Part shown: positions 8,653 through 17,935 of the stretch, piece after piece
Layout: the number at the start of each line of letters is the position of its first letter
How positions within the stretch are numbered: position 1 is the stretch's first letter
Origin: SLLG01 sp964403935
GTDB taxonomy: Bacteria > Verrucomicrobiota > Verrucomicrobiia > Opitutales > Oceanipulchritudinaceae
Direction of reading: 5' to 3'
Length of the DNA stretch: 64,000 nucleotides
Assembly: GCA_964403935.1 (NCBI GenBank)
Contig: CAYOIB010000002.1
Location: 36,971 to 100,970 of the forward strand
Program-made: the position numbers and the translations under genes
The notes under the pieces: generated by a model
The model's database searches: none
What the model was told of the DNA's origin: nothing
The model's input: the letters and a program-made list of their open reading frames with translations, nothing else

Positions 8653-9615
8653 TTAGAAAGTCAGGTATGCCTTCATGAAGGTCTCCGGTCGTGATTGCAT
8701 GGCAGCGAACGCACCGGACAGTTCGTTTAGGTGAAAGCAATGCGTAAAGAGCGACTGCGGCCGCAGCCGGCCTTCATGTATTGCGGAAATAGCCTCCCGC
8801 GTCCCTTGAGTATAGACAGCTGGATCCCGTTCATGAGCGTTGATGACATCAAGCCCACGCCAGTTCCAGAGCTGCATATTGACTTGGCGGGGTCCGTCCT
8901 GATGGTAGCCAGCCACCACCAGTCGCCCCCGCTCACACGTGATCTCAGCCGCAAGATCCAAGGGCCACTGCAATCCAACCGATTCGATAACAGTGTCGCA
9001 TAACTGATTATCCGTAATCTCCCTGACCTCTTCAATAATCCTCCAATGGTCATCCATCCGTATTGTTTCCCAGGCCCCCAAGGCAGCTGCCACCTGAAGA
9101 GCGAAGGGCCTCCGTGAGATCGCGATGACCTTCGCGCCCGCCTGTGCAGCCATGCTTGTGACCAAGGCACCCAGAAACCCAATACCGATGACCGCAATCG
9201 TCTGGCCGGGCAGAATCTCGCTGCGCTTGAAGACATTCATCGCACAGCCCAGCGGCTCGCCCGGGCACGGCATCGCCTTCATCTCTTCAGGTATAGGAAC
9301 AACCGCGGCAGCCTCGGCCAGATCGTATTCCGCAAAGGCATGAAAGGATAGCACGGAGACGCGCTCACCTTCCCGGAGGCCAACCACATCATCGCCCACC
9401 GTGTCGATGATGCCCCAACCTTCATGACCTGGCGATCCCGACTCCAACGGATAAGTGAACCAGGGTCTTCCTTCCCAAACAGGAATGTTTGAACCACAGA
9501 CTCCACATCCTTCCATTCGAACCCGGACTTGGGTGGGTCCCGGCTCCGGGATTCGCACGGATCGAAGCTCGACCCGACCAGGGGCCGTGATCACAGCTGA
9601 TTGCATCCGGCTCAT
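8653..9615 (-). CDS. Zinc-type medium-chain dehydrogenase
   Basis: 320 residues of the MDR (alcohol/threonine/sorbitol dehydrogenase-like) superfamily. The catalytic zinc site is visible as GCGVCGSN near residue 38 and GHEGWG near residue 64, and the NAD(P) fold as IAVIGIGFLGALVTSMA. The four-cysteine structural zinc lobe of classical alcohol dehydrogenases is missing, as in several sugar and polyol dehydrogenases of this family. The start overlaps the upstream stop (ATGA). Inside this operon it most likely oxidises or reduces a sugar or sugar-derived precursor; the substrate is unknown. Confidence 0.8.
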   Translation of the reverse strand: MSRMQSAVITAPGRVELRSVRIPEPGPTQVRVRMEGCGVCGSNIPVWEGRPWFTYPLESGSPGHEGWGIIDTVGDDVVGLREGERVSVLSFHAFAEYDLAEAAAVVPIPEEMKAMPCPGEPLGCAMNVFKRSEILPGQTIAVIGIGFLGALVTSMAAQAGAKVIAISRRPFALQVAAALGAWETIRMDDHWRIIEEVREITDNQLCDTVIESVGLQWPLDLAAEITCERGRLVVAGYHQDGPRQVNMQLWNWRGLDVINAHERDPAVYTQGTREAISAIHEGRLRPQSLFTHCFHLNELSGAFAAMQSRPETFMKAYLTF

Positions 9616-11783
9616 CGGGAAATGGATTGAAGGTGTGCCGCTGATTTGAGAACCGCCTCCCGAACAGAAGGGATCTCCTTTGGACGACGTGAGGCCTTAG
9701 CGATCGACCGAGCGTTCTCCGGCCCCTGGGTCAACCATTCGTATAGACGCCGAACACCCGCTTCGATACCCGTTCCTGGCCGCCAGCCCGTGTTTTGCCT
9801 GAAGCGAGTGGTATTGGATACATAGTAGCGTTGATCTGCCGGCCTCCAGTCATCAAAGACAAGGTCCACCTTGTGGTTCTGAAGGTGTTCAATCACGCGA
9901 ACAACTTCCAGGAGGCTCATGGCATTATCCGGGCCGCCACCCATATTGAAAGCCCTGCCGGAAATACGGTCGATCTGTTCCCGGGCAACACACATCGCCT
10001 CCACAAGGTCCTCCACAAACAACAGGTCACGCACCTGAAGACCATCTCCATAAATTGTAATCGGCTCTCCCTGAAGCGCCCGAATGAGGAAATGAGCCAA
10101 CCAACCTTGGTCTTCCGTCCCAAACTGATGCGGCCCATAGATGCAGCTCATGCGGAACACAGCCGAGGAAATCCCAAAGGACGCAGCATAATCCAGAACA
10201 TACTGGTCGGCCACACCTTTGGAACAACCATAGGGGCTGAGGAAGTTCAACCCCACACCCTCATCAATGCCCTTCTGCTTTAGATTGGCATCTGCCGGCT
10301 CCCACCTTGAGGGGCACCGCACGAGATCGATCTGATCCAGTGCCCCGTAAACCTTATTGGTCGACGTGAAAACCAGGGGCGGTGGGCAAACGTGTTGTCG
10401 CAGGGCCTCAAGAAGATTCAGCGTCCCCTGGGCGTTAACCTCAAAATCATACCTTGGGCAATCGAGGCTTGAAGTCACCGCGACCTGAGCGGCGAAGTGA
10501 AAAACCGCCTGCGCCCCGCTCACAGCTTGCTGAAGCAGAAAAGGGTCCCGGACATCTGCCACCTCAACATGGAGCCGCTCCGGGTGGCGCCGTGCCAGCC
10601 AACGAAGATTTGCCTCCACCCCGGGCCGGGAGAGATTGTCATAAACGACCACCCGCTCTCCTTCGGATAGAAGCTTATCCGCCAGATTCGTGCCAATGAA
10701 GCCGGCTCCTCCGGTAATGAGCGTGTAGCCCGATGGCGGGAACTCGCCTTGGTCTATCTGAAAGTCTGCTTCCGACCGTCCACGCCGTGTGGCCATTGGC
10801 GTGGTGTAAATCTTCTGGAGATTCTGGTGGGCAGCGGCCGCAAGCCGGGCAACGCCTTCGACCCCGTCTTTTTCAAGTATCCGGTACAGGAGCTTTGGCC
10901 TGCCCGCCTCGTCCTTAAGCCCGAAATGGTAGTGCCGCTCATCCTGCCGAAAACCCTCCTGGTGAGCCTGTTCTTTTCTAAGATCGCGCATTGAATACCA
11001 ATACGCGCATTCCACATCGGCCTCCATCACCTTCTTGAATTGAAGGAGCTGAGTAAATTCATCGTGCCGCCAGGTTGAATACCCAACCTCCGAAATCCAG
11101 ACGCCCACAGAGACACAGTTTCGATCGAGCACTTCACGCACTCGGCGAAGGTTTTCGTTCCAGTCTGTCCAATCGAACTCCCATGTATTGGGAAAACCAT
11201 GCACACCGACGGCATCGATGTGCTCAAGAACACCCCGGCGACACATCAGATCGAGCCAGTTCTGGTCGACCGGGGCCATGCCCCCGAGAAGCGTCTTCTT
11301 GCCACGCTGCTTCGCCCAGTAAGCGGCTTTCCCGATCATATCCGAGAACAGGCGCCACTCTGGATCGAGCCGCCAATCCCAATCAATCAGGCTGTTTGGC
11401 TCATTCCAGAGTTCGACCCACTCAAAGTGTTCCCCATAACGTGTAATCGCGACGTCGATGAAATCGGCATAGGCTTTGGGATTGCGCGGGGGTGAGGAAA
11501 CCTTGGGGACAATGCCTTCCGAGGGCGGCGTGTACGAAAAGCACGGAAGGACATCCACCTGCTCCCGCAGCCTCGGGATCAGCCAATCATACCACTGTGG
11601 ACCCTCCGGTGTGTGGTAGTCGGCCCACGAGATCGCCGTGCGAATGTGTGTGATGCCCAAGGCATCCGCATCCTTCAAGACCTCTTCGACGCGATCCCGA
11701 TCATTGACGACAAACCATTCCACCAATCCCAGGCACCGACGTTTCCGCGACGCGCCGGTATTTCCATTGATTCGAGTTATCAT
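9612..11783 (-). CDS. Fused glycoside hydrolase-like and NAD-dependent epimerase protein
   Basis: 723 residues in two domains. Residues 1-310 form a TIM-barrel glycosidase-like unit with VELWNEPN (Glu128, probable acid/base) and WISEVGYST (Glu232, probable nucleophile), the spacing seen in clan GH-A enzymes. Residues about 350-690 form an extended SDR: TLITGGAGFIGTN binds NAD, STNKVYG and YGCSKG supply the Ser/Thr and the Tyr-x3-Lys pair, and the whole looks closest to CDP-paratose/CDP-tyvelose-type 2-epimerases. No signal peptide is present, so both halves act in the cytoplasm. Genes on both sides overlap by ATGA. The pairing suggests the glycosidase trims or proofreads the glycan whose sugar the epimerase makes; that is inference. 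Confidence 0.8.
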   Translation of the reverse strand: MITRINGNTGASRKRRCLGLVEWFVVNDRDRVEEVLKDADALGITHIRTAISWADYHTPEGPQWYDWLIPRLREQVDVLPCFSYTPPSEGIVPKVSSPPRNPKAYADFIDVAITRYGEHFEWVELWNEPNSLIDWDWRLDPEWRLFSDMIGKAAYWAKQRGKKTLLGGMAPVDQNWLDLMCRRGVLEHIDAVGVHGFPNTWEFDWTDWNENLRRVREVLDRNCVSVGVWISEVGYSTWRHDEFTQLLQFKKVMEADVECAYWYSMRDLRKEQAHQEGFRQDERHYHFGLKDEAGRPKLLYRILEKDGVEGVARLAAAAHQNLQKIYTTPMATRRGRSEADFQIDQGEFPPSGYTLITGGAGFIGTNLADKLLSEGERVVVYDNLSRPGVEANLRWLARRHPERLHVEVADVRDPFLLQQAVSGAQAVFHFAAQVAVTSSLDCPRYDFEVNAQGTLNLLEALRQHVCPPPLVFTSTNKVYGALDQIDLVRCPSRWEPADANLKQKGIDEGVGLNFLSPYGCSKGVADQYVLDYAASFGISSAVFRMSCIYGPHQFGTEDQGWLAHFLIRALQGEPITIYGDGLQVRDLLFVEDLVEAMCVAREQIDRISGRAFNMGGGPDNAMSLLEVVRVIEHLQNHKVDLVFDDWRPADQRYYVSNTTRFRQNTGWRPGTGIEAGVRRLYEWLTQGPENARSIAKASRRPKEIPSVREAVLKSAAHLQSISR

Positions 11784-12904
11784 AATGTAAGCCCCCGGCT
11801 GGCTAATTCTTCACTGGCGGCATTCACCTGATCCACCGCGACCTGCCCTTCCAGCCACTCGGCGAGCTCCACGATACCCTCTTCCAGCGAGACCCGGGGT
11901 TGATAGCCAAAAGCATCCCGTGCTTTTGAAATATCGGCGTAACAGTGGCGAATATCCCCCTGGCGGAACTTTCCGGAAATGATCGGCTCCAGCCCGGTTT
12001 GATTCAGCGCACTCCGGATGCGATCGGCTACGTCCCGAACCGTATGAGCGCGCCCGCTGCCAATGTTGAAAACCTCCCCACTGGAACCGACCGATTCATA
12101 CGCCAGGCGACACCCGTGGGCGATATCGCGCACGCTGACAAAGTCTCTCCGCTGAAGGCCATCTTCGAAGATGATCGGGCGGTTACCGTTCAAGAGACGT
12201 GAGGCAAAAATGGCCAGAACCCCCGTGTATGGATTTGATAATGCTTGATTAGGACCATAGGCGTTAAAGAAGCGCAATGCAACCGCGGGCATATTGTAAG
12301 CTCGTCCCGTGATCAGGCAGAGGCGCTCCTGATCATATTTGGAAAGTGCGTAAACGGATGCCGGGCAAGGAACCTTCGTTTCGGGTGTTGGGACTGGCTT
12401 CAAGGGCTGCCCACCCTCATCGCTTAACTCCCAATCATTCGCCCGCAATTGAGCGAGGTTCCGCTCCGACGGCGCATAAGCATCCCCGGAAACATCCCGA
12501 TAAAGCCCTTCTCCATAGATGCTCATACTCGACGCCACGACTAGCTTGCACACAGGGCGCTTGATCAAAGCCTCCAGAAGGACGGCAGTTCCGATATTGT
12601 TGATCGAGGTGTAGTGCTCGATCTCATACATGCTCTGCCCCACCCCTACGGCTGCCGCCAGGTGGAAAACGCCGGAGACACCGCGCAACGCACGACCCAC
12701 CGCTTCCGGGTCCCGCACATCGCCCTCAACCCACTCCACCCATTCATTCAAGTAGGATGGACGTAGCCTGCCCGCTCCATGGACCTGAGGGAGAACAGCA
12801 TCGAGCGCCCGCACCTGATAACCCGCAGATAGCAACGCCTCGGCAAGGTGCGATCCAATGAACCCGCCACCGCCGGTAATTAGAACTCTTTCCGGTGTCA
12901 CCAT
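11780..12904 (-). CDS. NAD-dependent sugar epimerase, dTDP-rhamnose 4-epimerase-like
   Basis: 374 residues from the ATG giving MVTPERVLITGGGGFIGSHL; an upstream in-frame TTG is less likely. The extended-SDR signature is complete: GGGGFIG for NAD, SSMSIYGEG (catalytic Ser), YALSKYDQE (Tyr-x3-Lys), FFNAYGPNQ and LQRRDFVSVRDIA. The set resembles the dTDP-L-rhamnose 4-epimerase group rather than GalE. It is the first gene of the minus-strand operon running to 4171. About 300 bases lie upstream before the GH30 stop, where its promoter must sit, though no convincing -35/-10 pair could be picked. Confidence 0.75.
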   Translation of the reverse strand: MVTPERVLITGGGGFIGSHLAEALLSAGYQVRALDAVLPQVHGAGRLRPSYLNEWVEWVEGDVRDPEAVGRALRGVSGVFHLAAAVGVGQSMYEIEHYTSINNIGTAVLLEALIKRPVCKLVVASSMSIYGEGLYRDVSGDAYAPSERNLAQLRANDWELSDEGGQPLKPVPTPETKVPCPASVYALSKYDQERLCLITGRAYNMPAVALRFFNAYGPNQALSNPYTGVLAIFASRLLNGNRPIIFEDGLQRRDFVSVRDIAHGCRLAYESVGSSGEVFNIGSGRAHTVRDVADRIRSALNQTGLEPIISGKFRQGDIRHCYADISKARDAFGYQPRVSLEEGIVELAEWLEGQVAVDQVNAASEELASRGLTL

Positions 12905-13201
12905 GATATCCGTTTCTTTGAAGGCCAACCGGGCATCTACCCGGCCGCTGAAGTAGCGGAATCAATGCCACACTTGAAGATGCAACCCTAACCCTATGAT
13001 CAACAGGCGCGAAGAGACGATTATTCCCCGCAGGCGTGAGACCCCGCATAGGCATTGTGCAAGGAGGTTGTTCATCCACAGATGCATTTTGCGCGAGACC
13101 TCCCGAAGATACTTAAAAGAAAATCCTCCAGGGCCGGAGACCCTGGAGGACGATAAATGATGATGACGTGCGGAAAGGCCGCCGACCGGCGCACTTCGGG
13201 T
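12905..13201 (-). other. Intergenic spacer between the glycan operon and the GH30 gene
   Basis: About 300 bases without a credible gene. It holds the intrinsic terminator of the GH30 gene (13115-13150) and, by position, the leader and promoter of the glycan operon. A short GC hairpin (12929-12944, CCGGG stem) lies 25 bases upstream of the operon's first ATG and could affect translation. Confidence 0.5.
13115..13150 (-). terminator. Intrinsic terminator of the GH30 gene
   Basis: A perfect 10-bp stem (13124-13133 pairing with 13141-13150, TCCTCCAGGG/CCCTGGAGGA, 7-base loop) lies about 50 bases after the GH30 stop on the minus strand. On that strand it is followed at once by TTTTCTTTT. Stem plus T-run is the classic Rho-independent form. 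Confidence 0.9.
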
Positions 13202-16200
13202 TTACGGGTCGAGCTCGATCACCGCTTGACCCAGATCACTCCAGAACGCACGCGGTAATTCCGTCTCAACATGGTAGTATATCCAGCTCGGGATCGCGGT
13301 GGCATACATCCATGGATACACAGACGCCTCCATGAAGAGCCAGCCGAGCTCATCATAGGAAGTCTCGCCAAAGACCCATACCGGACTGCTCGTGCCTTCC
13401 TCCACAAACTCAGGCCAGATCCACTGATGTTGCGCATGGTAGGTCCAGGGATACGTTGCTTCACTGTAGTAGAGCCAGCCCATCCATTCATCAATCCAAC
13501 CTTCGGTCTCACCTTCCGGCAGTTGGCTGATGTCCCAACCCGGGGTCGGCACTTCCCCTGAAGTTTGGACGGTCAGACTGAGCGCCTGCACCCCGATCGC
13601 CCCACGTGCATCAGTCACAGCCAGCGTGAAGGCAGAGGTGCCTGCGGCTGCGGGCGTTCCACTGAGGACGCCGCCTTCACTGAGGCTGAGTCCCTCTGGA
13701 AGCGATCCTTCATAGACACTCCAAGCGAAAGGCGTCACACCTCCGGTCCGGATGAGGTTCTGCATGTAGGCTTCCCCGACCACAGCGCCTGGAAGGGTTG
13801 AGGTAAAGATCACCGGAGCCGCCGGATCCGTCGCCGCCTCAACGGTTATGGCGGAAGCAGCTTCAAACTCACCAACTGAGGCCGTGACAGTGGCTGAGCC
13901 TTCGACCGCACCTGCCCGGAAGACAGCGCGGGTCTCCGATTCCTCTTCGAGGCCCCCACCACCTGCCACTTCCCAGGCAACGGAACCGTCGATCGCCGTG
14001 CCAAACTGGTCCGACAGCGTGGCTGTCAGGTCGACCGTGGCGTGCGGATAAACCGTGACTATGGACGGGTTCAATGCAAGGTGGGTCGGCGTCGCCTCAA
14101 CGGTGACATCCACCTGCGTTGAGTTCACGCTCGCGATGCCATCAGAAATCAAGGCACGGAAGCGGTACTCTCCCGGTGCGTTGAAGGTCACAAGGGTCGA
14201 TGCCTGCTCCCCGGATGCGACCGTCGTCTGCGTGCCTCCACTGAAGCCGGGAGTGGCACCGGCCGGGGCGAGGGTCGTGATCCAGTTGACCGTGAGATGC
14301 GTGCTTTCAAGATCCGTTGCGGTAATCGACAGTGTGGTGGTTGTTCCGGCGACAGAAGTCTCGCTCGCTGCCAGGGATTCGGTAATGACAGGGACTTCAT
14401 TCTCGCCGCTCCCATCACCGCTGACCAGGGAGGTCACACTCTGCGGCGGGAGAATCAGCAAATCCCCTGAAGGGACTGTGCCCACCGATCCGTGCTTCGT
14501 CTTCTCATCCGTCCGGGTCACTATGAAAGACTGAGGCAATTCTCCGTCTGAGGCCGAAAGCCAAACGAGGCGCGGCTGGTTCCCGTTGTTCACCAGAACA
14601 GAGACAAGGCTTCCGCCGTTATTCTCATCATTGATGAATGACGTGGCGAAAACGTTGCTGTTGGCGGGCGATACCGTCCGAATCCGTACCGCTCCAGGAC
14701 GAATGTAACGGTAGTACTGGCTGGTGGTAAAGAGGGACATGTTGGGCTCCCCACCTGTTCGCATCTGGCCATCATAGCTCCAACCCGTCCACAGGTTGAT
14801 GTGACCAAACTCAAGCGCACCGTAGAGATACATCGCGTAGTTCAATGCGGTCTGCCAACCCTGATATTCCGGATAGGTCTCCGTCATCCACAACTCTTTG
14901 GGTACAGAACCCTGCTGGGCACGGTTGTACATGGCCGTCCAGGCAGCAAAGGTCGGAGTCCCACCACCGACGCCATCCGAGGCATAGCCGTGCGTCGCAA
15001 TAATATCAGAGTATTTTTCTGCCTCAGGGTCGCTATTGATGGCGTCGATGTAAGCATTCATCGAATTCGTCTGCTGGAAGACCTGCTCCGGCATGTAAAG
15101 ACGGGTCTCGATGCCCTCTTCCTCGAAGCGGGCACCGACAACTTTGATCAACTCGCGGAAGCGAGCCGTATCGAGAATCGCGGATGGGTAGGGCTCATGA
15201 AAGGTGGGTTCATTCTGCAAGCCAATGGCATAGAGATCGACGCCCGCCTCCTCCCGGAAGAGGCGCACCACCGCAACCATCGACTCCGCAAACTCCTCAT
15301 AGAGGTGATAAGACAAGCGGTTATCAGTGTTTGCTGAGGAAGTAACATGAGACGCGAACCCATACCCTTCCGAAAGGTTGTCCTTCATCCAACCTGGCGG
15401 AGACCAAGAAGACAGGATAAATGTCTCAACCCCGGCTGCTTTCAACCGTCGAACCCGATCCCAATCGACCGCACTGTAATCCAAGGCTCCACGGTTGAGC
15501 ACCTTCGGATCGCTGTTATCGCGCTGTGGCATGAGCTGATTGCCGATGAGCCCGAAGCGCACCGCGCTGCCACCCATGAGCTGGCCATATTCCTCGACAA
15601 AAGCCGCTACCGGCTCATGAGTCCCAAAACCATAAATCGTCTGGTAAGTGGTCCCCTGATCCAGCTGCACTTCGAAGGCCGCACCGACATCCGCCTCCAC
15701 CGCACCCACAACCAAAGTCCGGGTGCGCGTCGTGGAGCCGCTAGCCGACACACTCACGGTCACCGTGGCTTCGCCAACGACGTCATTAAGCGTGTAAGAG
15801 AGGACTGCCGTGCCGGCGGTCGCCGCCGAAACACTCAGATCATTGAAGAGCGACGCATTGTCCGTCGATACCTCGAGCACCGGATTTGCCTGCGATCCGC
15901 TACTAATACCTGTGAGTTGGACGTTTTGTTCGCCCGGGTTGCGAAAGTGCCAACGATCCGAAATGGGATCGAGCGCAGCCTCCGGTGCCAGATCCGGCTG
16001 TGCCGCCTCACCGATACGGAAATTTCTGATCGAATAGGAGCCTGTGATGTCGCTGAAGGGCCAGGCAAGCGTCGGGGAGTGAAAATTGATCAGACTGGCG
16101 ACAATCCAGCTCGAGTTCACATCCACCCCGTCGCTGCTTATCATGTCTTCAGGACCTGTGAAAGCGAAGTTGACCGTCGTCCACTGATTCGCTGGAATCG

Positions 16201-17935
16201 TCTTAACTTGCGAGTGCGCGTTGTTGTAGGTAAACGGCTCTCCATCCGGGCCTGCATCCCATACAAAAACATTTACCTGCCCGGCAACGCTCGGGCGGAT
16301 GTCAAAGCTGACGTATGGGTGCTCGCTCAGATCGATATCCGGGTGGTTGAACCACAGTCCGGCAAACGTCCATTTATCCACGTAACTATTGGTCAAAATG
16401 GTCGTGCCGCCTTCCTGGGGGAAGGTAACCGTCATTGTTTCTTCAGGCTCCCAACGGTCCTGATCATCGGCCATATCCCAGGTGAGCGTCGTCGGGAGCA
16501 CCTGTCGGGTGGTCACATTCACCACCCGAACAACCGACTGGTTTCCGTTGTTGCCTTCGCCCGCACCGTCATCCGTCAGCGTCACCGTAACCGTGGTACT
16601 CCCTTCACCCTCGGGATTTGGCGTGATGAACAGGGTGGCGGTGGTGCCACCATCATATTCAACCCGCGCTTCCGAAACGATCTCTGTATCCGCCGGGACA
16701 GCTGTCATGGAAAGGGCCTGCGAGCCGTCATCCCCATCGAAAATCCCTGTCAGCGTCACCGATGCCTCACCCGCGGATGTGAAGATCTCAATCGGAGCGA
16801 TCGAATCCAGAGTCGGAGCATTGTTCCAGCTGGAAAAGGTCCTGACCTCAAAAGCTTGTGACGCCGTCAACCCGTCGCTGTCCTCCACGGTCACCGTAAT
16901 CTGCGTGGTACCCACACCCGAGGTTTCAAAGGCAAGCGTTGCGATTGGGCTATCAATATACGGATGCTCGATCGCTGTAATCGGGCTGGCGACCACAGAT
17001 GGATTGGAGCTGACTGCTGAAAGCGTGAGCTCTTGCGTGGAGGCAATCTGGCCATCGGAAATACCTCTGAGCTGAAGGACTTGAGCCGCCCCGACCTGCG
17101 CCTCAAGATCGGCGATTGGATCGAGGGTGGGCGCGACGGGACCTTCCACGGTGACATCGAACGTCTGTAAATTATCGGCATAGCCGCTCACACCAATTGC
17201 CGTCACAGTGAGGGGTGCCGTGCCCGACGCACCGTCAACCGTATCGTAAGTGATCGTCGCCTCATGGAAAGCATTCCCTGCGATCGTATAAGGACTCAAC
17301 CCGGAGACATTGATATTCTCGATAAGCCCATTCGCCCCGGACACCTCAATGCCTGTGGCATTGCGGATACCGCGCACAAGGAATGAACGCCCTTTCGCAC
17401 CGGCAGGAACAATCTGCCACGGGATCGATTCAACAGAAGCACCCAGCGTCACCGCATCGCCCACCCGAAGGTCGTCCACGAAGATCGTTCCCACATAGCC
17501 ATTGGAGTTCCCGTTAGGTGTGATCTGGGCCGCAATGATGTCGCCTCGCTGCGCCTGCGGAATATCCGAGAAGTCGAAAAAGTATTCCACATAATGCTCA
17601 GACGCATACACCCGGGCCTCCGTCCGCCAGTTGTCGGTCGGACTGAACAGATAGGCCGAGATCAGAGCACTCCGATCGGTGCGCATCTTCATGCTCATGT
17701 AAGGAGCGGCTGTCAGATCGAGGCTGTCACCGAAATTCAGGTATTGGCCGGCCCAAACAAGGTTGGTCTGCACATCTATCCGAAGGACGCCGTCTTCAAT
17801 AGAGAGCGCAAATCCATTGGAAGGGGCATAACGGAGGGGGCCACTGAAATCATCCGTATAGGAATCAGCCGCTGCCTGCGGAATCCAGGCTGCTGCCAGC
17901 AGCCCAAAGAGAAGAGTGATGGGGATTTTTTTCAT
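13202..17935 (-). CDS. Secreted multidomain GH30-family glycosidase with Trp/Tyr-rich C-terminal repeat
   Basis: 1577 residues from the ATG that starts a signal peptide (MKKIPITLLFGLLAAAW, cleavage after AAA). Earlier in-frame starts would bury the signal. The N-terminus holds a carbohydrate-binding-like beta domain (about 25-160), then Ig/cadherin-like repeats with a second binding-like domain inside. The GH30 catalytic domain (about 770-1170) has LQNEPTF (Glu909, acid/base) and WMTETYP (Glu1019, nucleophile) and ends in YYRYIRPGAVRI, typical of xylanase/glucosylceramidase-type GH30 enzymes. More Ig-like domains follow, including a putative-Ig motif LSGTPAAAGT. The last 100 residues are Trp/Tyr-rich (GWLYYSEATYPWTYH, GWLFMEASVYPWMY), a tail seen in exported Opitutae proteins. 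It probably attacks a xylan-like or related polysaccharide outside the cell. Confidence 0.88.
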   Translation of the reverse strand: MKKIPITLLFGLLAAAWIPQAAADSYTDDFSGPLRYAPSNGFALSIEDGVLRIDVQTNLVWAGQYLNFGDSLDLTAAPYMSMKMRTDRSALISAYLFSPTDNWRTEARVYASEHYVEYFFDFSDIPQAQRGDIIAAQITPNGNSNGYVGTIFVDDLRVGDAVTLGASVESIPWQIVPAGAKGRSFLVRGIRNATGIEVSGANGLIENINVSGLSPYTIAGNAFHEATITYDTVDGASGTAPLTVTAIGVSGYADNLQTFDVTVEGPVAPTLDPIADLEAQVGAAQVLQLRGISDGQIASTQELTLSAVSSNPSVVASPITAIEHPYIDSPIATLAFETSGVGTTQITVTVEDSDGLTASQAFEVRTFSSWNNAPTLDSIAPIEIFTSAGEASVTLTGIFDGDDGSQALSMTAVPADTEIVSEARVEYDGGTTATLFITPNPEGEGSTTVTVTLTDDGAGEGNNGNQSVVRVVNVTTRQVLPTTLTWDMADDQDRWEPEETMTVTFPQEGGTTILTNSYVDKWTFAGLWFNHPDIDLSEHPYVSFDIRPSVAGQVNVFVWDAGPDGEPFTYNNAHSQVKTIPANQWTTVNFAFTGPEDMISSDGVDVNSSWIVASLINFHSPTLAWPFSDITGSYSIRNFRIGEAAQPDLAPEAALDPISDRWHFRNPGEQNVQLTGISSGSQANPVLEVSTDNASLFNDLSVSAATAGTAVLSYTLNDVVGEATVTVSVSASGSTTRTRTLVVGAVEADVGAAFEVQLDQGTTYQTIYGFGTHEPVAAFVEEYGQLMGGSAVRFGLIGNQLMPQRDNSDPKVLNRGALDYSAVDWDRVRRLKAAGVETFILSSWSPPGWMKDNLSEGYGFASHVTSSANTDNRLSYHLYEEFAESMVAVVRLFREEAGVDLYAIGLQNEPTFHEPYPSAILDTARFRELIKVVGARFEEEGIETRLYMPEQVFQQTNSMNAYIDAINSDPEAEKYSDIIATHGYASDGVGGGTPTFAAWTAMYNRAQQGSVPKELWMTETYPEYQGWQTALNYAMYLYGALEFGHINLWTGWSYDGQMRTGGEPNMSLFTTSQYYRYIRPGAVRIRTVSPANSNVFATSFINDENNGGSLVSVLVNNGNQPRLVWLSASDGELPQSFIVTRTDEKTKHGSVGTVPSGDLLILPPQSVTSLVSGDGSGENEVPVITESLAASETSVAGTTTTLSITATDLESTHLTVNWITTLAPAGATPGFSGGTQTTVASGEQASTLVTFNAPGEYRFRALISDGIASVNSTQVDVTVEATPTHLALNPSIVTVYPHATVDLTATLSDQFGTAIDGSVAWEVAGGGGLEEESETRAVFRAGAVEGSATVTASVGEFEAASAITVEAATDPAAPVIFTSTLPGAVVGEAYMQNLIRTGGVTPFAWSVYEGSLPEGLSLSEGGVLSGTPAAAGTSAFTLAVTDARGAIGVQALSLTVQTSGEVPTPGWDISQLPEGETEGWIDEWMGWLYYSEATYPWTYHAQHQWIWPEFVEEGTSSPVWVFGETSYDELGWLFMEASVYPWMYATAIPSWIYYHVETELPRAFWSDLGQAVIELDP

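Noticed and set aside
14055..17075. Long plus-strand open frames within the GH30 gene
   Set aside because: They lie opposite a clearly coding minus-strand frame with signal peptide, catalytic motifs and terminator, and their translations lack domain features.
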